64,000 nt of DNA from Roseicyclus marinus (GCF_030163795.1 NZ_JASJOF010000001.1:186001-250000), one strand, 5' to 3'; positions 24,922 through 33,782 are shown, numbered from the stretch's first letter. The notes: generated by a model from the letters alone, not told the origin. Numbers and translations: made by a program.

Positions 24922-27677
24922 TCGGATCCCTTGCCTTTGCCACGCCGCTTTTGCTGACCGCGCTGATCGCGCTGCCCGTCTTGTGGTGGATCCTGCGCGC
25001 GGTTCCGCCCGCGCCGATCCGGCGGCGGTTTCCCGGTGTCGCGCTGCTTCTGGGCCTCAAGGATGACGAGAGCCAGACCGACAAGACGCCGTGGTGGCTG
25101 TTGCTGCTCAGGATCGCGGCGCTGGCTGCGGCCATTATCGGTTTTGCCGGACCGGTCCTGAACCCGGCCGCGGTGCGCACGGGCGACGGGCCGCTGTTGA
25201 TCGTGATGGATGCCAGCTGGGCCTCGGCCCGCGATTGGCCGGACCGGATCGAGCGGGCGGGCCTTTTGCTGGACGAGGCGGGGCGCGCAGGGCGGCCCGT
25301 GGCCATCGTGGCGCTGACCGATCTGCCACCGGGCGACCTGCCTTTGCAATCGGCCAATGCCTGGCTACCGCGTCTGCCGTCGCTCGTGCCGCGACCCTTT
25401 GCGCCCGACATGGTGGCCGCTGCCGATTGGGCGTCCGGCCTTGATGGCCCTCTGGAAACGTGGTGGATCGCCGATGGCCTTGATCATCCGGGGCGCGGCG
25501 ACCTGACGGCCGCGCTGCGCGCGCTTGGGCCCTTGTCCGTGTTTCAGGGCGACCGCGATGTGGTGGCCCTTGCCCCGCCCCGGTTCGAGGATGGCGAAGT
25601 CCGCGTTTCGCTGACCCGGCTGGGCGGGGATGCCCCGCTTGCGCTTGATGTCGTGGCCCACGGCCTCGATCCCGCGGGCATTCCGCGCGATCTGGCGCGG
25701 AACGCTGCGCTGTTCGAGGCAGGCGCGACGGCGACAGAGGCGGTGTTCGACTTGCCACCGGAATTGCGAAACCGCATCACCCGGTTCGAGGTGGCGGGCC
25801 TGCGCGGCGCGGGGACCGTGACCCTGACCGATGACGGGTTGCAGCGCCGTCAGGTGGCACTGATCGCGGGCGGGGCGACGGATGAACAACAGGCGCTTTT
25901 GTCGCCGCTGCATTACCTGCGCCAAGCGTTGGAGCCGACCGCCGACCTGATCGAGGGCGCGCTGTCCGATCTCCTTTTGGCCAGCCCCGATGTCGTCATC
26001 CTTGCCGATATCGCCACCCTGTCCCCGGAAGAGGAGGAGGGGCTGACCGATTGGGTCGACCGTGGCGGGCTCTTGGTGCGCTTTGCCGGGCCAAGGTTGG
26101 CCGCCTCGGACGTGGCGCGCGACGATGTGGGGCCGCTGATGCCCGTGCGATTGCGCGAAGGCGGGCGGAGTGTTGGGGGCGCGATGAGCTGGGGCGAACC
26201 CAAACGCCTGCGGCCTTTCCCCGACACATCACCGTTTTTCGGGCTAGAGATCCCGCAAGACGTGGAAATCAGCGCGCAGGTGATGGCGCAGCCCGATCCC
26301 GAACTTGCCGCGCGGACCATCGCCTCGCTGACGGACGGCACGCCGCTTGTCACCCGGTCGAGCCATGGGCAGGGATCGGTCGTCCTCTTCCATGTCACGG
26401 CCAATGCCGAATGGTCGACACTGCCCCTGTCGGGACTTTTCGTGCAGATGCTGGAGCGGCTGGCGATCTCGACGCAGCCCGCAACGCCGGAGGCTGCTGA
26501 TCTGGAGGGGACGATCTGGACGGCGGATCAGGTTCTGGACGGGTTCGGCACCCTGCGCGACGCGGGCACGCGCCCCGGCGTGCCGGGCGAAATTCTGGCA
26601 GAGGCTCCGCTGTCCGACGATCTTCTGCCGGGGCTCTACGCCTCGGACGACCGGCGGATCGCGCGCAACGTGGTGACGGCCGATACTGTCCTGATCCCCG
26701 CAAGCTGGCCTGCCGCCGTCCCGGTCGAGGGGATGCGCGTCATCGCACCGACCGATTTGATGGCCGCGTTCCTGACCGGCGCGTTGGTGCTGCTTTTGGT
26801 CGATGCCATCGCCTCGCTCTGGCTGGCGGGGCGGCTGTCGGGTCTTGCGCGCGGGGCCGCCGTTCTGGCGCTGGTGGCCGCTTTGCCGCAGGGCGGACAG
26901 GCGCAGGACCTTTCGGAAGAGGACGCGCGCGCGCTGCTGGCCACGTCTGAAGTCACGCTCGCCTATGTGCTGACCGGCGATGCCCGGATCGACGACACCT
27001 CGCGCGCGGGGCTGCAAGGGCTGTCGAATACCTTGTTCCAGCGCACCTCCGTCGAGCCCGCGCCGCCGATCGGTGTGGATCTGGAACGTGACGAACTGGC
27101 CTTTTTTCCGATGCTCTACTGGCCCGTGACCGCCGATCAGGCGCTGCCCTCGGCCGCGGCCTACAGACGCTTGAATGACTACCTGCGGTCGGGTGGGATG
27201 ATCGTTTTCGACACGCGCGACGCGCATGTCGGAGGCTTCGGATCGGGCACGCCGGAGGGGCGGCGCCTGCGCACACTGGCCGCCCCGCTCGATATTCCGC
27301 CGCTGGAGCCAGTGCCGCCCGATCACATCCTGACGCGGACCTTCTACCTGTTGCAGGATTTTCCCGGTCGTCACCTGAGCCGCGATGTCTGGCTGGAGGC
27401 CTCGCCCCCCGATGCAGAAGCGGTCGAGGGCATGCCATTTCGCAATCTCAACGACGGGGTGACGCCGGTCCTGATCGGCGGCAATGATTGGGCTGCTGCC
27501 TGGGCGCAGGATGAAACCGGCCGCCCGCTGTATCCGATCGGGCGCGGATCGGCAGGCGACCGCCAGCGCGAGATCGCGTTGCGGTTCGGCGTGAACCTCG
27601 TGATGTACGTGCTGTCGGGCAACTACAAATCCGATCAGGTGCATGTGCCCGCCCTTCTGGAAAGGTTGGGGCAGTAA
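24918..27677 (+). CDS. Large membrane protein with BatA-like N-terminus and DUF4159 C-terminus
   Basis: 919 residues. The N-terminus IGSLAFATPLLLTALIALPV with PVLWWILRAVPPAP is the BatA/DUF-type membrane anchor; a second segment follows near residue 65-80 (LLLLRIAALAAAIIGFAGP). A VWA-like region (LLIVMDASWASARDWPDRIE) and a membrane segment near residue 615-640 precede the DUF4159 domain (about residues 690-915, with LAYVLTGDARID, FPMLYWPVTADQ, GGMIVFDTRDA and ending HVPALLERLG). The gene is coupled by ATGA to the DUF58 gene, and one base separates it from the next. Function is unknown; the set resembles Bat/MoxR envelope systems. Confidence 0.85.
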   Translation: MIGSLAFATPLLLTALIALPVLWWILRAVPPAPIRRRFPGVALLLGLKDDESQTDKTPWWLLLLRIAALAAAIIGFAGPVLNPAAVRTGDGPLLIVMDASWASARDWPDRIERAGLLLDEAGRAGRPVAIVALTDLPPGDLPLQSANAWLPRLPSLVPRPFAPDMVAAADWASGLDGPLETWWIADGLDHPGRGDLTAALRALGPLSVFQGDRDVVALAPPRFEDGEVRVSLTRLGGDAPLALDVVAHGLDPAGIPRDLARNAALFEAGATATEAVFDLPPELRNRITRFEVAGLRGAGTVTLTDDGLQRRQVALIAGGATDEQQALLSPLHYLRQALEPTADLIEGALSDLLLASPDVVILADIATLSPEEEEGLTDWVDRGGLLVRFAGPRLAASDVARDDVGPLMPVRLREGGRSVGGAMSWGEPKRLRPFPDTSPFFGLEIPQDVEISAQVMAQPDPELAARTIASLTDGTPLVTRSSHGQGSVVLFHVTANAEWSTLPLSGLFVQMLERLAISTQPATPEAADLEGTIWTADQVLDGFGTLRDAGTRPGVPGEILAEAPLSDDLLPGLYASDDRRIARNVVTADTVLIPASWPAAVPVEGMRVIAPTDLMAAFLTGALVLLLVDAIASLWLAGRLSGLARGAAVLALVAALPQGGQAQDLSEEDARALLATSEVTLAYVLTGDARIDDTSRAGLQGLSNTLFQRTSVEPAPPIGVDLERDELAFFPMLYWPVTADQALPSAAAYRRLNDYLRSGGMIVFDTRDAHVGGFGSGTPEGRRLRTLAAPLDIPPLEPVPPDHILTRTFYLLQDFPGRHLSRDVWLEASPPDAEAVEGMPFRNLNDGVTPVLIGGNDWAAAWAQDETGRPLYPIGRGSAGDRQREIALRFGVNLVMYVLSGNYKSDQVHVPALLERLGQ

Positions 27678-27678
27678 C

Positions 27679-29745
27679 ATGGCGCAGACGATCCTTTTCG
27701 ATCCGCTTTTGCCGATGCCGATGATCTGGGCGCTAGCCGGGTTCGTGGCGCTGGTGATCGCGCTGGCGCTGTGGCGGGGGCTGAACGGCTGGCCTTTCCG
27801 GCTTTTGGCGGCCGGTGCGCTTTTGGCTGCGCTGCTGAACCCCTCGCTTCAGTCCGAAGACCGCGAACCGATCACCGATATCGTGTTGGTCGTGGCCGAT
27901 GCCTCGGCCAGCCAGCGGATTTCGGATCGGGCCGACCAGACGGCCGAAGCGCTGGCCGCCCTTGAGGCCGAGATCGCGGCGATGGGCATGGAGATGCGGA
28001 TTTCGACCGTGACGGATGCGCCCGACAATGGCGGTACGCTGTTGATGGCGGAACTGAACCGGATGCTGGCCGAGGAACCGCGCGCCCGGATCGCCGGTGC
28101 CATTCTTGTCACCGACGGACAATTGCACGATGCGCAACTGGTGCCTGATCTGCCGGCACCGTTGCATGCCTTGCTGACGGGACGGGACACCGATTGGGAC
28201 CGGCGGCTGGTGATCGAAACGGCCCCGGCCTTCGGCATCATCGGTGAAGAGCTGATGATGACGCTCCGGATCGAGGATCAGGGCGCCGTGCCCGCGGGCC
28301 TGTCCGGTCGGGCCGAGATTGCCATCGCGCTCGACGGCGGGGAGGAGCGGACATTCACCGTTCCCACGAACGAGACGCTGCAACTGCCCCTGACGCTGGA
28401 ACATGCGGGTCAGAATGTGGTGCAGTTCACCATCCCCGTGGCGGAAGGAGAACTGACCGATCGCAACAACGCAGCCGTGGTGCAGATCAATGGCATCCGC
28501 GACCGGCTGTCCGTCCTGCTGGTTTCGGGCGAGCCGCATCCCGGCCAGCGCACTTGGCGGAACTTGCTGAAATCCGACCCTTCGGTGGATCTGGTCCATT
28601 TCACGATTCTGCGCCCGCCGGATCGGCAGGATGGCGTGCCGGTGACCGAATTGTCGCTGATCGCCTTTCCGACGCGGGAATTGTTCATGGATTCGGTCGA
28701 TGATTTCGACCTGATCATCTTTGACCGCTATCAGCGGCGCGGGATCCTGCCGATGCTCTACATCGACAACATCCGCCGCTACGTCGAGGATGGCGGCGCG
28801 CTACTGTTGGCGGCGGGCCCCGATTACGCCTCGGCGGCATCTCTCTACCGGACACCCCTGGCCGAGATCCTGCCCGGTCGCCCGACCGCGCGCGTGATCG
28901 AAGCGCCGTTCCTGCCCGAGATTTCCGATCTGGGCCGTCGCCATCCGGTGACGGCGGGGCTGGAGACCGAGCATGAACCGCTGGAGGGCAGCGATCAGCC
29001 TTGGGGCCGCTGGATGCGGCAGATCGAAGTGACCGAACAGTCGGGCCAGACGGTGATGACCGGAAATGACGGCGCGCCGCTCCTGATGCTGGACAGGGTG
29101 GGCGAGGGGCGCGTGGCGCTTCTGGCGTCCGATCATGCATGGCTTTGGGATCGGGGCTACGAGGGGGGTGGCCCGCAGCTGGAGATGTTGCGCAGGCTGG
29201 CGCATTGGATGATGGGCGAGCCCGACCTAGAGGAAGAAGCGCTGGTGGCCCAAGCCGACGGCCAGACGATCCGCGTGACCCGCCGCACTTTGGCCGAGGG
29301 CGTTGGTGCCCTGCGCGTCACCGCCCCCGATGGAACCGAGAGCGAGATCGTGCTGGAGGAAACCGCGCCGGGGCGGTTCACCGCCGAGATCGAGGGAAGC
29401 GAACAGGGGCTTTACCGTCTGGCCGAGGGCGAATTGGACACGGTCATCGCGCTTGGGCCTGCTGCGCCGCGCGAATTCGAGGAAACCATCGCCTCTGATG
29501 CCCAGCTCTTGCCGTTGACCGATCCCCTGACCGGGGCGGTGATGCGGCTTGAGGACGGTATGCCGGACCTTCGGCGGGTGGCCGAGGGGCGCAATGCCTC
29601 GGGACGCGGCTGGATCGGCCTGACCCCGCGCGAGGCCTATCTTACGACGGATGTGACGGTCACGCCCCTGATCGCGGCATGGCTGTTCCTGCTGCTTGCG
29701 GCGGCACTGACCGTGGCAGGATGGCTGCGCGAGGGGCGGCGCTAA
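27679..29745 (+). CDS. Large membrane protein with glutamine-amidotransferase-like domain, MoxR operon
   Basis: 688 residues. Two N-terminal membrane segments (about residues 15-30 and 40-55), an extracytoplasmic VWA-like region (DIVLVVADASASQRI), and a central segment resembling a class I glutamine amidotransferase fold (VEDGGALLLAAGPDYASAASL, around residue 370-395, plus VALLASDHAWLWDRGYEGG). A final membrane helix lies near the C-terminus (IAAWLFLLLAAALTVAGWL). Such proteins recur as the last gene of MoxR-DUF58-DUF4159 operons in alphaproteobacteria. No catalytic Cys of an amidotransferase is evident. Start ATG 27679 follows GGGGCAG. Confidence 0.8.
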   Translation: MAQTILFDPLLPMPMIWALAGFVALVIALALWRGLNGWPFRLLAAGALLAALLNPSLQSEDREPITDIVLVVADASASQRISDRADQTAEALAALEAEIAAMGMEMRISTVTDAPDNGGTLLMAELNRMLAEEPRARIAGAILVTDGQLHDAQLVPDLPAPLHALLTGRDTDWDRRLVIETAPAFGIIGEELMMTLRIEDQGAVPAGLSGRAEIAIALDGGEERTFTVPTNETLQLPLTLEHAGQNVVQFTIPVAEGELTDRNNAAVVQINGIRDRLSVLLVSGEPHPGQRTWRNLLKSDPSVDLVHFTILRPPDRQDGVPVTELSLIAFPTRELFMDSVDDFDLIIFDRYQRRGILPMLYIDNIRRYVEDGGALLLAAGPDYASAASLYRTPLAEILPGRPTARVIEAPFLPEISDLGRRHPVTAGLETEHEPLEGSDQPWGRWMRQIEVTEQSGQTVMTGNDGAPLLMLDRVGEGRVALLASDHAWLWDRGYEGGGPQLEMLRRLAHWMMGEPDLEEEALVAQADGQTIRVTRRTLAEGVGALRVTAPDGTESEIVLEETAPGRFTAEIEGSEQGLYRLAEGELDTVIALGPAAPREFEETIASDAQLLPLTDPLTGAVMRLEDGMPDLRRVAEGRNASGRGWIGLTPREAYLTTDVTVTPLIAAWLFLLLAAALTVAGWLREGRR

Positions 29746-29754
29746 GCGGCGGCG

Positions 29755-30204
29755 TCAGGGCTGGGGCCCGACCGTCAGCATCCTTCCCTGCGACCAACGG
29801 ATCGCCTCGAAACAGGTTTCGGCACCGCTCGCCCCGCACCAGCCGCCGTCGCGGGCCAGCAACAGGATCGGTATGCTGTTCCATTCGTCCAGACGCCAGC
29901 CTTCGACTTAGAAATCCCAGCTTTCGGATCCGACCACTGCGATCAAGCTGCACCCGCCCGAGCCGCAGTAAAGGCTGGCCGCCGAGGTGCAGGTGAAACT
30001 TGCGGTGTCAACCAGCCGGTCATTCATGCCGTCGCCATCCAGATCGGCTTCGGTCACGGCATTGCCTGCGTCGAACCGGCCATTTTCGAACCCTGCGCAA
30101 TCGGCCTCCGCCTCGGACAGGATATCGGCCACCGGATCGGCCTGAGCCGTGACTGGCAGCGCCGGAACGAGGATGAAGACCAACAGCGAGTGGAAACGTG
30201 TCAT
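29755..30204 (-). pseudogene. Small secreted protein gene interrupted by an in-frame TAA
   Basis: On the minus strand a signal peptide (MTRFHSLLVFILVPALPVTA) leads into a Ca-binding-like stretch TEADLDGDGMNDRLVD and two Cys pairs (FTCTSAASLYCGSGGCSL). After ESWDF a TAA at 29910-29908 stops translation at residue 98, but the same frame stays open for 50 more codons with plausible protein sequence (VEGWRLDEWNSIPILLLARD, then GGWCGASGAETCFEAIRWSQ) to a TGA at 29757-29755. One base change therefore truncates an otherwise ~149-residue protein. It may be a real pseudogene, a recent mutation, or a sequencing error. The family resembles small alphaproteobacterial secreted proteins of unknown function. 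Confidence 0.72.
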
Positions 30205-30244
30205 CGCGTTCTCCCTTGCGCAGCGACTGCGCGGGAGTGTGCCG

Positions 30245-30655
30245 TCAAAACGGTTTGAAGACCACGATGATCAGCACGCCGATCGCGCCGAAGACGCTGA
30301 TCTCGTTGAAGACCCGCAGGTAGAAGTCGCTTTCGGTGAAGACCCCGCGCCGGCCGCGCAGGACCAGCCGCCCGGTCCATCCGTAATGCGCGGCCAGAAG
30401 CGTCACGAGACCAAGCTTGGTCCAGACCCAGATCGGATAGCCCCAGAACCAGCCCAGCCAGAGGCCCGTTACGATGGCGATGATCCCCAGACCCAGTGAA
30501 AACCGGTAGATGCGGATCGTCAGATCGCCGGTCGGCCCGAATTCCCCCAGCCGCGCGAATTCGCGTTTCCAGAAGATGATCGCTCGGGGCACCGCGAAGA
30601 TGCCCGTCATCCAGCCCAGCACGGCCAGAAGGTGAAGAACCTTGATCCATTCCAT
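30245..30655 (-). CDS. HemJ-like/CopD-superfamily membrane protein
   Basis: 136 residues with four membrane helices. MEWIKVLHLLAVLGWMTGIF puts a His at position 8 and WVWTKLGLVTLLAAHYGW a Lys at about 80, matching the His and Lys positions important in HemJ, the oxygen-independent protoporphyrinogen IX oxidase; the C-terminal RVFNEISVFGAIGVLIIVVF with terminal KPF also fits HemJ (consensus RxxNE...KPF). The fit supports HemJ or a close CopD-family relative, but I cannot tell whether it is the cell's main HemJ. It is divergent from glcD and lies 40 bases upstream of the interrupted secreted-protein gene. Confidence 0.6.
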   Translation of the reverse strand: MEWIKVLHLLAVLGWMTGIFAVPRAIIFWKREFARLGEFGPTGDLTIRIYRFSLGLGIIAIVTGLWLGWFWGYPIWVWTKLGLVTLLAAHYGWTGRLVLRGRRGVFTESDFYLRVFNEISVFGAIGVLIIVVFKPF

Positions 30656-30719
30656 GCCGGCAGTTGCCCAGTATTCGTGGGGCGCGGCAACGCGCGGAGT
30701 TGTCTCAGGGGGATTTTCG

Positions 30720-30757
30720 TTGTCAAATGGTCGTATTGGTTATATTTCTTTACCAAT
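30720..30757 (+). promoter_or_regulatory. Candidate glc promoter with inverted repeat ATTGGT-N11-ACCAAT
   Basis: TTGTCA (30720-30725) and TATATT (30741-30746) resemble -35 and -10 boxes with a short 15-base spacer. ATTGGT (30735-30740) and ACCAAT (30752-30757) form a perfect inverted repeat around the -10. Half-sites of this type are used by FadR-subfamily GntR regulators such as PdhR, though their spacer is normally about three bases. It lies 23 bases before the glcD start. Confidence 0.4.
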
Positions 30758-30780
30758 TCAGCGAGAGGGAGGATCGCGAC

Positions 30781-32226
30781 ATGGACATGCCGACCCCGGA
30801 CGCCGCGATTTTATCGCGCAAAAGCAAGATCGTGGAACGCCTGCGCGCGGCTCTGCCGCAAGCTGCGGTGATTCACGACGAGGCCGAGGTGCGCGCCTAT
30901 GAATGCGACGCGCTGACGGCCTACCGCTGCCCGCCGCTTGCCGTGGTCCTGCCCGCAACGACCGAGGAAGTCGCCATCGCACTGCGCATCTGCCATGCCG
31001 AGGGCGTGCCGGTCGTGCCGCGCGGTTCCGGCACGTCGTTGGCAGGCGGTGCGCTGCCGACAGCCGACAGCGTGATCTTGGGCGTGTCGCGCATGAACAA
31101 GGTGCTCGAGACCGATTACGACAACCGCTTCATCCGGGTGCAGACCGGGCGCACCAACCTGAGCGTGACGGGCGCGGTGGAACAGGAAGATTTCTTTTAC
31201 GCGCCCGATCCGTCGAGCCAGCTTGCCTGCGCCATCGCGGGCAATATCGCCATGAATTCAGGCGGCGCGCATTGCCTGAAATACGGGGTGACAACCAACA
31301 ACCTGATGGGCGTGACCATGGTGACCATGGATGGCACCGTGATGGAGATCGGCGGCGCGCATCTGGATGCGGGCGGCTATGATCTTTTGGGCGTGATCTG
31401 CGGGTCCGAGGGGCAATTGGGCGTGGTGACCGAGGCCACGTTGCGCATCTTGCGCAAGCCCGAAGGGGCGCGGCCCGTCCTGATCGGTTTCGACAGCAAC
31501 GAGGTGGCGGGGGCCTGTGTCTCCGACATCATCAAGGCGGGCGTTCTGCCGGTGGCCATCGAGTTCATGGACCGGCCCTGCATCGAGGCGACCGAAGCCT
31601 TTGCCAAGGCCGGCTACCCGATGTGCGAGGCCCTGCTGATCGTCGAGGTGGAGGGCAGCCCGGCCGAGATCGACGAGCAACTGGGCCTGATCGCGCAGAT
31701 CGCACGGCGCCACGACCCGGTCGAATTGCGCGAGGCGCAGTCGGAGGACGAGGCCAAGCGCATCTGGCTTGGCCGCAAATCGGCCTTCGGTGCGATGGGG
31801 CAGATCAACGATTACATGTGCCTTGACGGCACGATCCCGGTCTCCTCGCTGCCCTATGTGCTCAAGCGCATCGGCGAGATGTCGAAGGACTACGGTTTGG
31901 GCGTGGCCAATGTGTTCCATGCGGGCGACGGGAACATGCACCCGCTGATCCTGTTCGATGCGAACAAGCCGGGCGATCTGGAGCTGTGCGAGGCCTTTGG
32001 CGCGGATATCCTGAAGCTTTGCGTCGAGGTGGGCGGATGCCTGACTGGCGAGCATGGCGTGGGCATCGAAAAGCGCGACCTCATGACAACGCAATTCGCG
32101 CCTGCCGATCTCGAGGCGCAGATGCGGGTCAAGGATGTGTTCGACCCGGCGTGGTTGCTGAACCCGGCCAAGGTCTTCCCGTTGTCGGTGTCGCGGGAGC
32201 GCCGCGAGAGACAGGTCGCCGCCTGA
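30781..32226 (+). CDS. glcD: Glycolate oxidase subunit GlcD, FAD-linked
   Basis: 481 residues. FAD_binding_4 (PCMH-type) domain with VVPRGSGTSLAGGALP near residue 80, APDPSSQLACAIAGNIAMNS and GGAHCLKYGVTTNNLMGV, followed by the FAD oxidase C-terminal domain with NVFHAGDGNMHPLILFD and GGCLTGEHGVGIEKRDLM. It oxidises glycolate to glyoxylate with GlcE and GlcF; D-lactate dehydrogenases are related, but the complete glcDEF set supports glycolate. ATG 30781 has an excellent AGGGAGG Shine-Dalgarno. The frame extends to 30664 without meaning. Confidence 0.94.
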   Translation: MDMPTPDAAILSRKSKIVERLRAALPQAAVIHDEAEVRAYECDALTAYRCPPLAVVLPATTEEVAIALRICHAEGVPVVPRGSGTSLAGGALPTADSVILGVSRMNKVLETDYDNRFIRVQTGRTNLSVTGAVEQEDFFYAPDPSSQLACAIAGNIAMNSGGAHCLKYGVTTNNLMGVTMVTMDGTVMEIGGAHLDAGGYDLLGVICGSEGQLGVVTEATLRILRKPEGARPVLIGFDSNEVAGACVSDIIKAGVLPVAIEFMDRPCIEATEAFAKAGYPMCEALLIVEVEGSPAEIDEQLGLIAQIARRHDPVELREAQSEDEAKRIWLGRKSAFGAMGQINDYMCLDGTIPVSSLPYVLKRIGEMSKDYGLGVANVFHAGDGNMHPLILFDANKPGDLELCEAFGADILKLCVEVGGCLTGEHGVGIEKRDLMTTQFAPADLEAQMRVKDVFDPAWLLNPAKVFPLSVSRERRERQVAA

Positions 32227-32239
32227 CGGCGCCGATCCG

Positions 32240-32299
32240 CCGGGAGGGGCTGTCTGCCCCTCCCGGACCCTCCCCGAGAGTTTTCCTGCCAAGATGAAG
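32240..32299 (+). terminator. Strong hairpin plus AAGATGAAG tail between glcD and glcE
   Basis: A perfect 11-bp stem CCGGGAGGGGC/GCCCCTCCCGG (32240-32266, loop TGTCT) begins 13 bases after the glcD stop. It is followed by ACCCTCCCCGAGAG, TTTT and CCTGCCAAGATGAAGG. The stem is strong enough to cause partial termination or protect the glcD mRNA 3' end. A similar TATTTTCGGGAAGATGAAG string occurs at 10910-10928. I believe such hairpin-AAGATGAAG strings recur in Rhodobacterales, but that is from memory. Confidence 0.6.
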
Positions 32300-32309
32300 G
32301 ATGAGGCCG

Positions 32310-33428
32310 ATGTCGAGCCCCGCCACAGAGACCGAACTGAGCGAAAAGGTGGCTGGGGCCAAGGGTCCGCTCCGCGTGGTCGGGGGCGGGACGCGACCCG
32401 TGGGCCGGCCCGTCGCTGGTGAGCTTGTGTCGGTAAAGGGACTGGCCGGCATTGATCTCTACGAACCCGGCGCGCTGACTCTGGTGGCCAAGGCGGGAAC
32501 GCCGCTCGCCGAGGTTGAAGGCGCGCTGGCCGCCGAAGGGCAGCGTTTGCCCTTCGAACCGATGGATCATCGCGCGCTTCTTGGCACGTCGGGCGACCCC
32601 ACGATCGGGGGTGTCGTGGCCGCCAATGTCTCGGGCCCGCGGCGCATCCAGTCGGGCGCCTGTCGCGACAGCCTGATCGGGGTCCGTTTCGTCGACGGAT
32701 CCGGCGCGGTCGTCAAGAACGGCGGACGGGTGATGAAGAACGTCACCGGCTACGACCTCGTGAAGCTGATGGCCGGAAGCTGGGGCACATTGGGGATCCT
32801 GACGGAGGTGGCCTTCAAGGTGCTGCCCGCACCCGAAGCGGCGGCGACGCTGGCGATCGGAGGTCTGGGTGATCGGCAAGCGGTCGAGGCGATGGCTGTC
32901 GGTCTCGGCTCTCCGTTCGAGGTGACGGGGGCGGCACATCTGCCGGACGAGGGGCGGACGCTGCTCAGGATCGAAGGGTTCGCGGCCAGCGTCGCCTATC
33001 GCGCCGGGCGCCTCGCGGAGTTGCTGGCGCCCTTCGGCACGGTCGAGGTCGAGGACGGGGCGGATCAGGTCGGGCAGCAATGGGCTCGGATCCGCGATGT
33101 CGCGGCTTTCGTGGGCAGGCCCGGCGATGTCTGGCGGATCTCGGTCAAACCCACCGATGCGCCTGATCTTGCGGCCCGGACGGGCGGAGATGTCTTGTTC
33201 GATTGGGGTGGCGGGCTGATCTGGGCGCTGGTGCCCGAGGGCACCGACCTGCGGGCCCGGCTGGGCGCTTTCGCGGGGCATGCCACGCTGGTCCGCGCCA
33301 GCGCCGAAACACGCGCGCGGATTGCACCCTTTCACCCCGAGCCACCCCCGGTTGCCGCAGTCGCGGCAGCGCTGAAGGCCAAGTTCGACCCGCGGGGCAT
33401 CCTGAACCCCGGCCTGATGACGGCGTGA
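32310..33428 (+). CDS. glcE: Glycolate oxidase subunit GlcE
   Basis: 372 residues. An FAD-binding (PCMH-like) domain: LRVVGGGTRPVGRPV at the N-terminus, RLPFEPMDHRALLGTSGDPT, GGVVAANVSGPRRIQSGACR, and RVMKNVTGYDLVKLMAGSWG. It is shorter than GlcD and lacks the long oxidase C-terminus, as is normal for GlcE. It is a required partner of GlcD and GlcF. Start chosen at ATG 32310 (MSSPATETE); ATG at 32301 is possible. It follows the hairpin after glcD, and nine bases separate it from a small membrane-protein gene. Confidence 0.92.
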   Translation: MSSPATETELSEKVAGAKGPLRVVGGGTRPVGRPVAGELVSVKGLAGIDLYEPGALTLVAKAGTPLAEVEGALAAEGQRLPFEPMDHRALLGTSGDPTIGGVVAANVSGPRRIQSGACRDSLIGVRFVDGSGAVVKNGGRVMKNVTGYDLVKLMAGSWGTLGILTEVAFKVLPAPEAAATLAIGGLGDRQAVEAMAVGLGSPFEVTGAAHLPDEGRTLLRIEGFAASVAYRAGRLAELLAPFGTVEVEDGADQVGQQWARIRDVAAFVGRPGDVWRISVKPTDAPDLAARTGGDVLFDWGGGLIWALVPEGTDLRARLGAFAGHATLVRASAETRARIAPFHPEPPPVAAVAAALKAKFDPRGILNPGLMTA

Positions 33429-33437
33429 GGAAAGATC

Positions 33438-33782
33438 GTGGTGATCGATGCCCTGTCCGTCGCGCTGCCGTCCTCCACGCTGTTTTGTGGCCTTGCGCTC
33501 ATGCCCGACCGCAGGCGCGGCACCGCGCTAGCGCAGGGCGCGTTGGTGGCGGCGGCGGCGGGTATGTTCGTGGCCATCACCGCGAGCGGAACGGTGGCAG
33601 GCCTGCCGCCGATACGGATCGCGGCCATCGCGACCGGGTTGATCGCCGCGGCCACCGCCGGGATGCTCTATCATCTCTATCTCGGGCGGTTCGACCGCGT
33701 CTGGGTGGCACGCGGTATTTTTGCGGCGGTCTACCTCGGGCTTGCCGCCCTGTTCGCCCTCGTCTTCCTTTCCCTGTTCTGA
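33438..33782 (+). CDS. Small four-helix membrane protein inside the glc operon
   Basis: 114 residues from a GTG start, with about four hydrophobic segments (SVALPSSTLFCGLALMP, ALVAAAAGMFVAITASG, IAAIATGLIAAATAGMLYHLY, and GIFAAVYLGLAALFALVFLS) and short charged loops. I do not recognise a family. It sits exactly between glcE (9 bases) and glcF (10 bases) on the same strand, so it is co-expressed with glycolate oxidase. It might help anchor or assemble the complex or be a transport accessory; nothing in the sequence decides this. Confidence 0.7.
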   Translation: MVIDALSVALPSSTLFCGLALMPDRRRGTALAQGALVAAAAGMFVAITASGTVAGLPPIRIAAIATGLIAAATAGMLYHLYLGRFDRVWVARGIFAAVYLGLAALFALVFLSLF

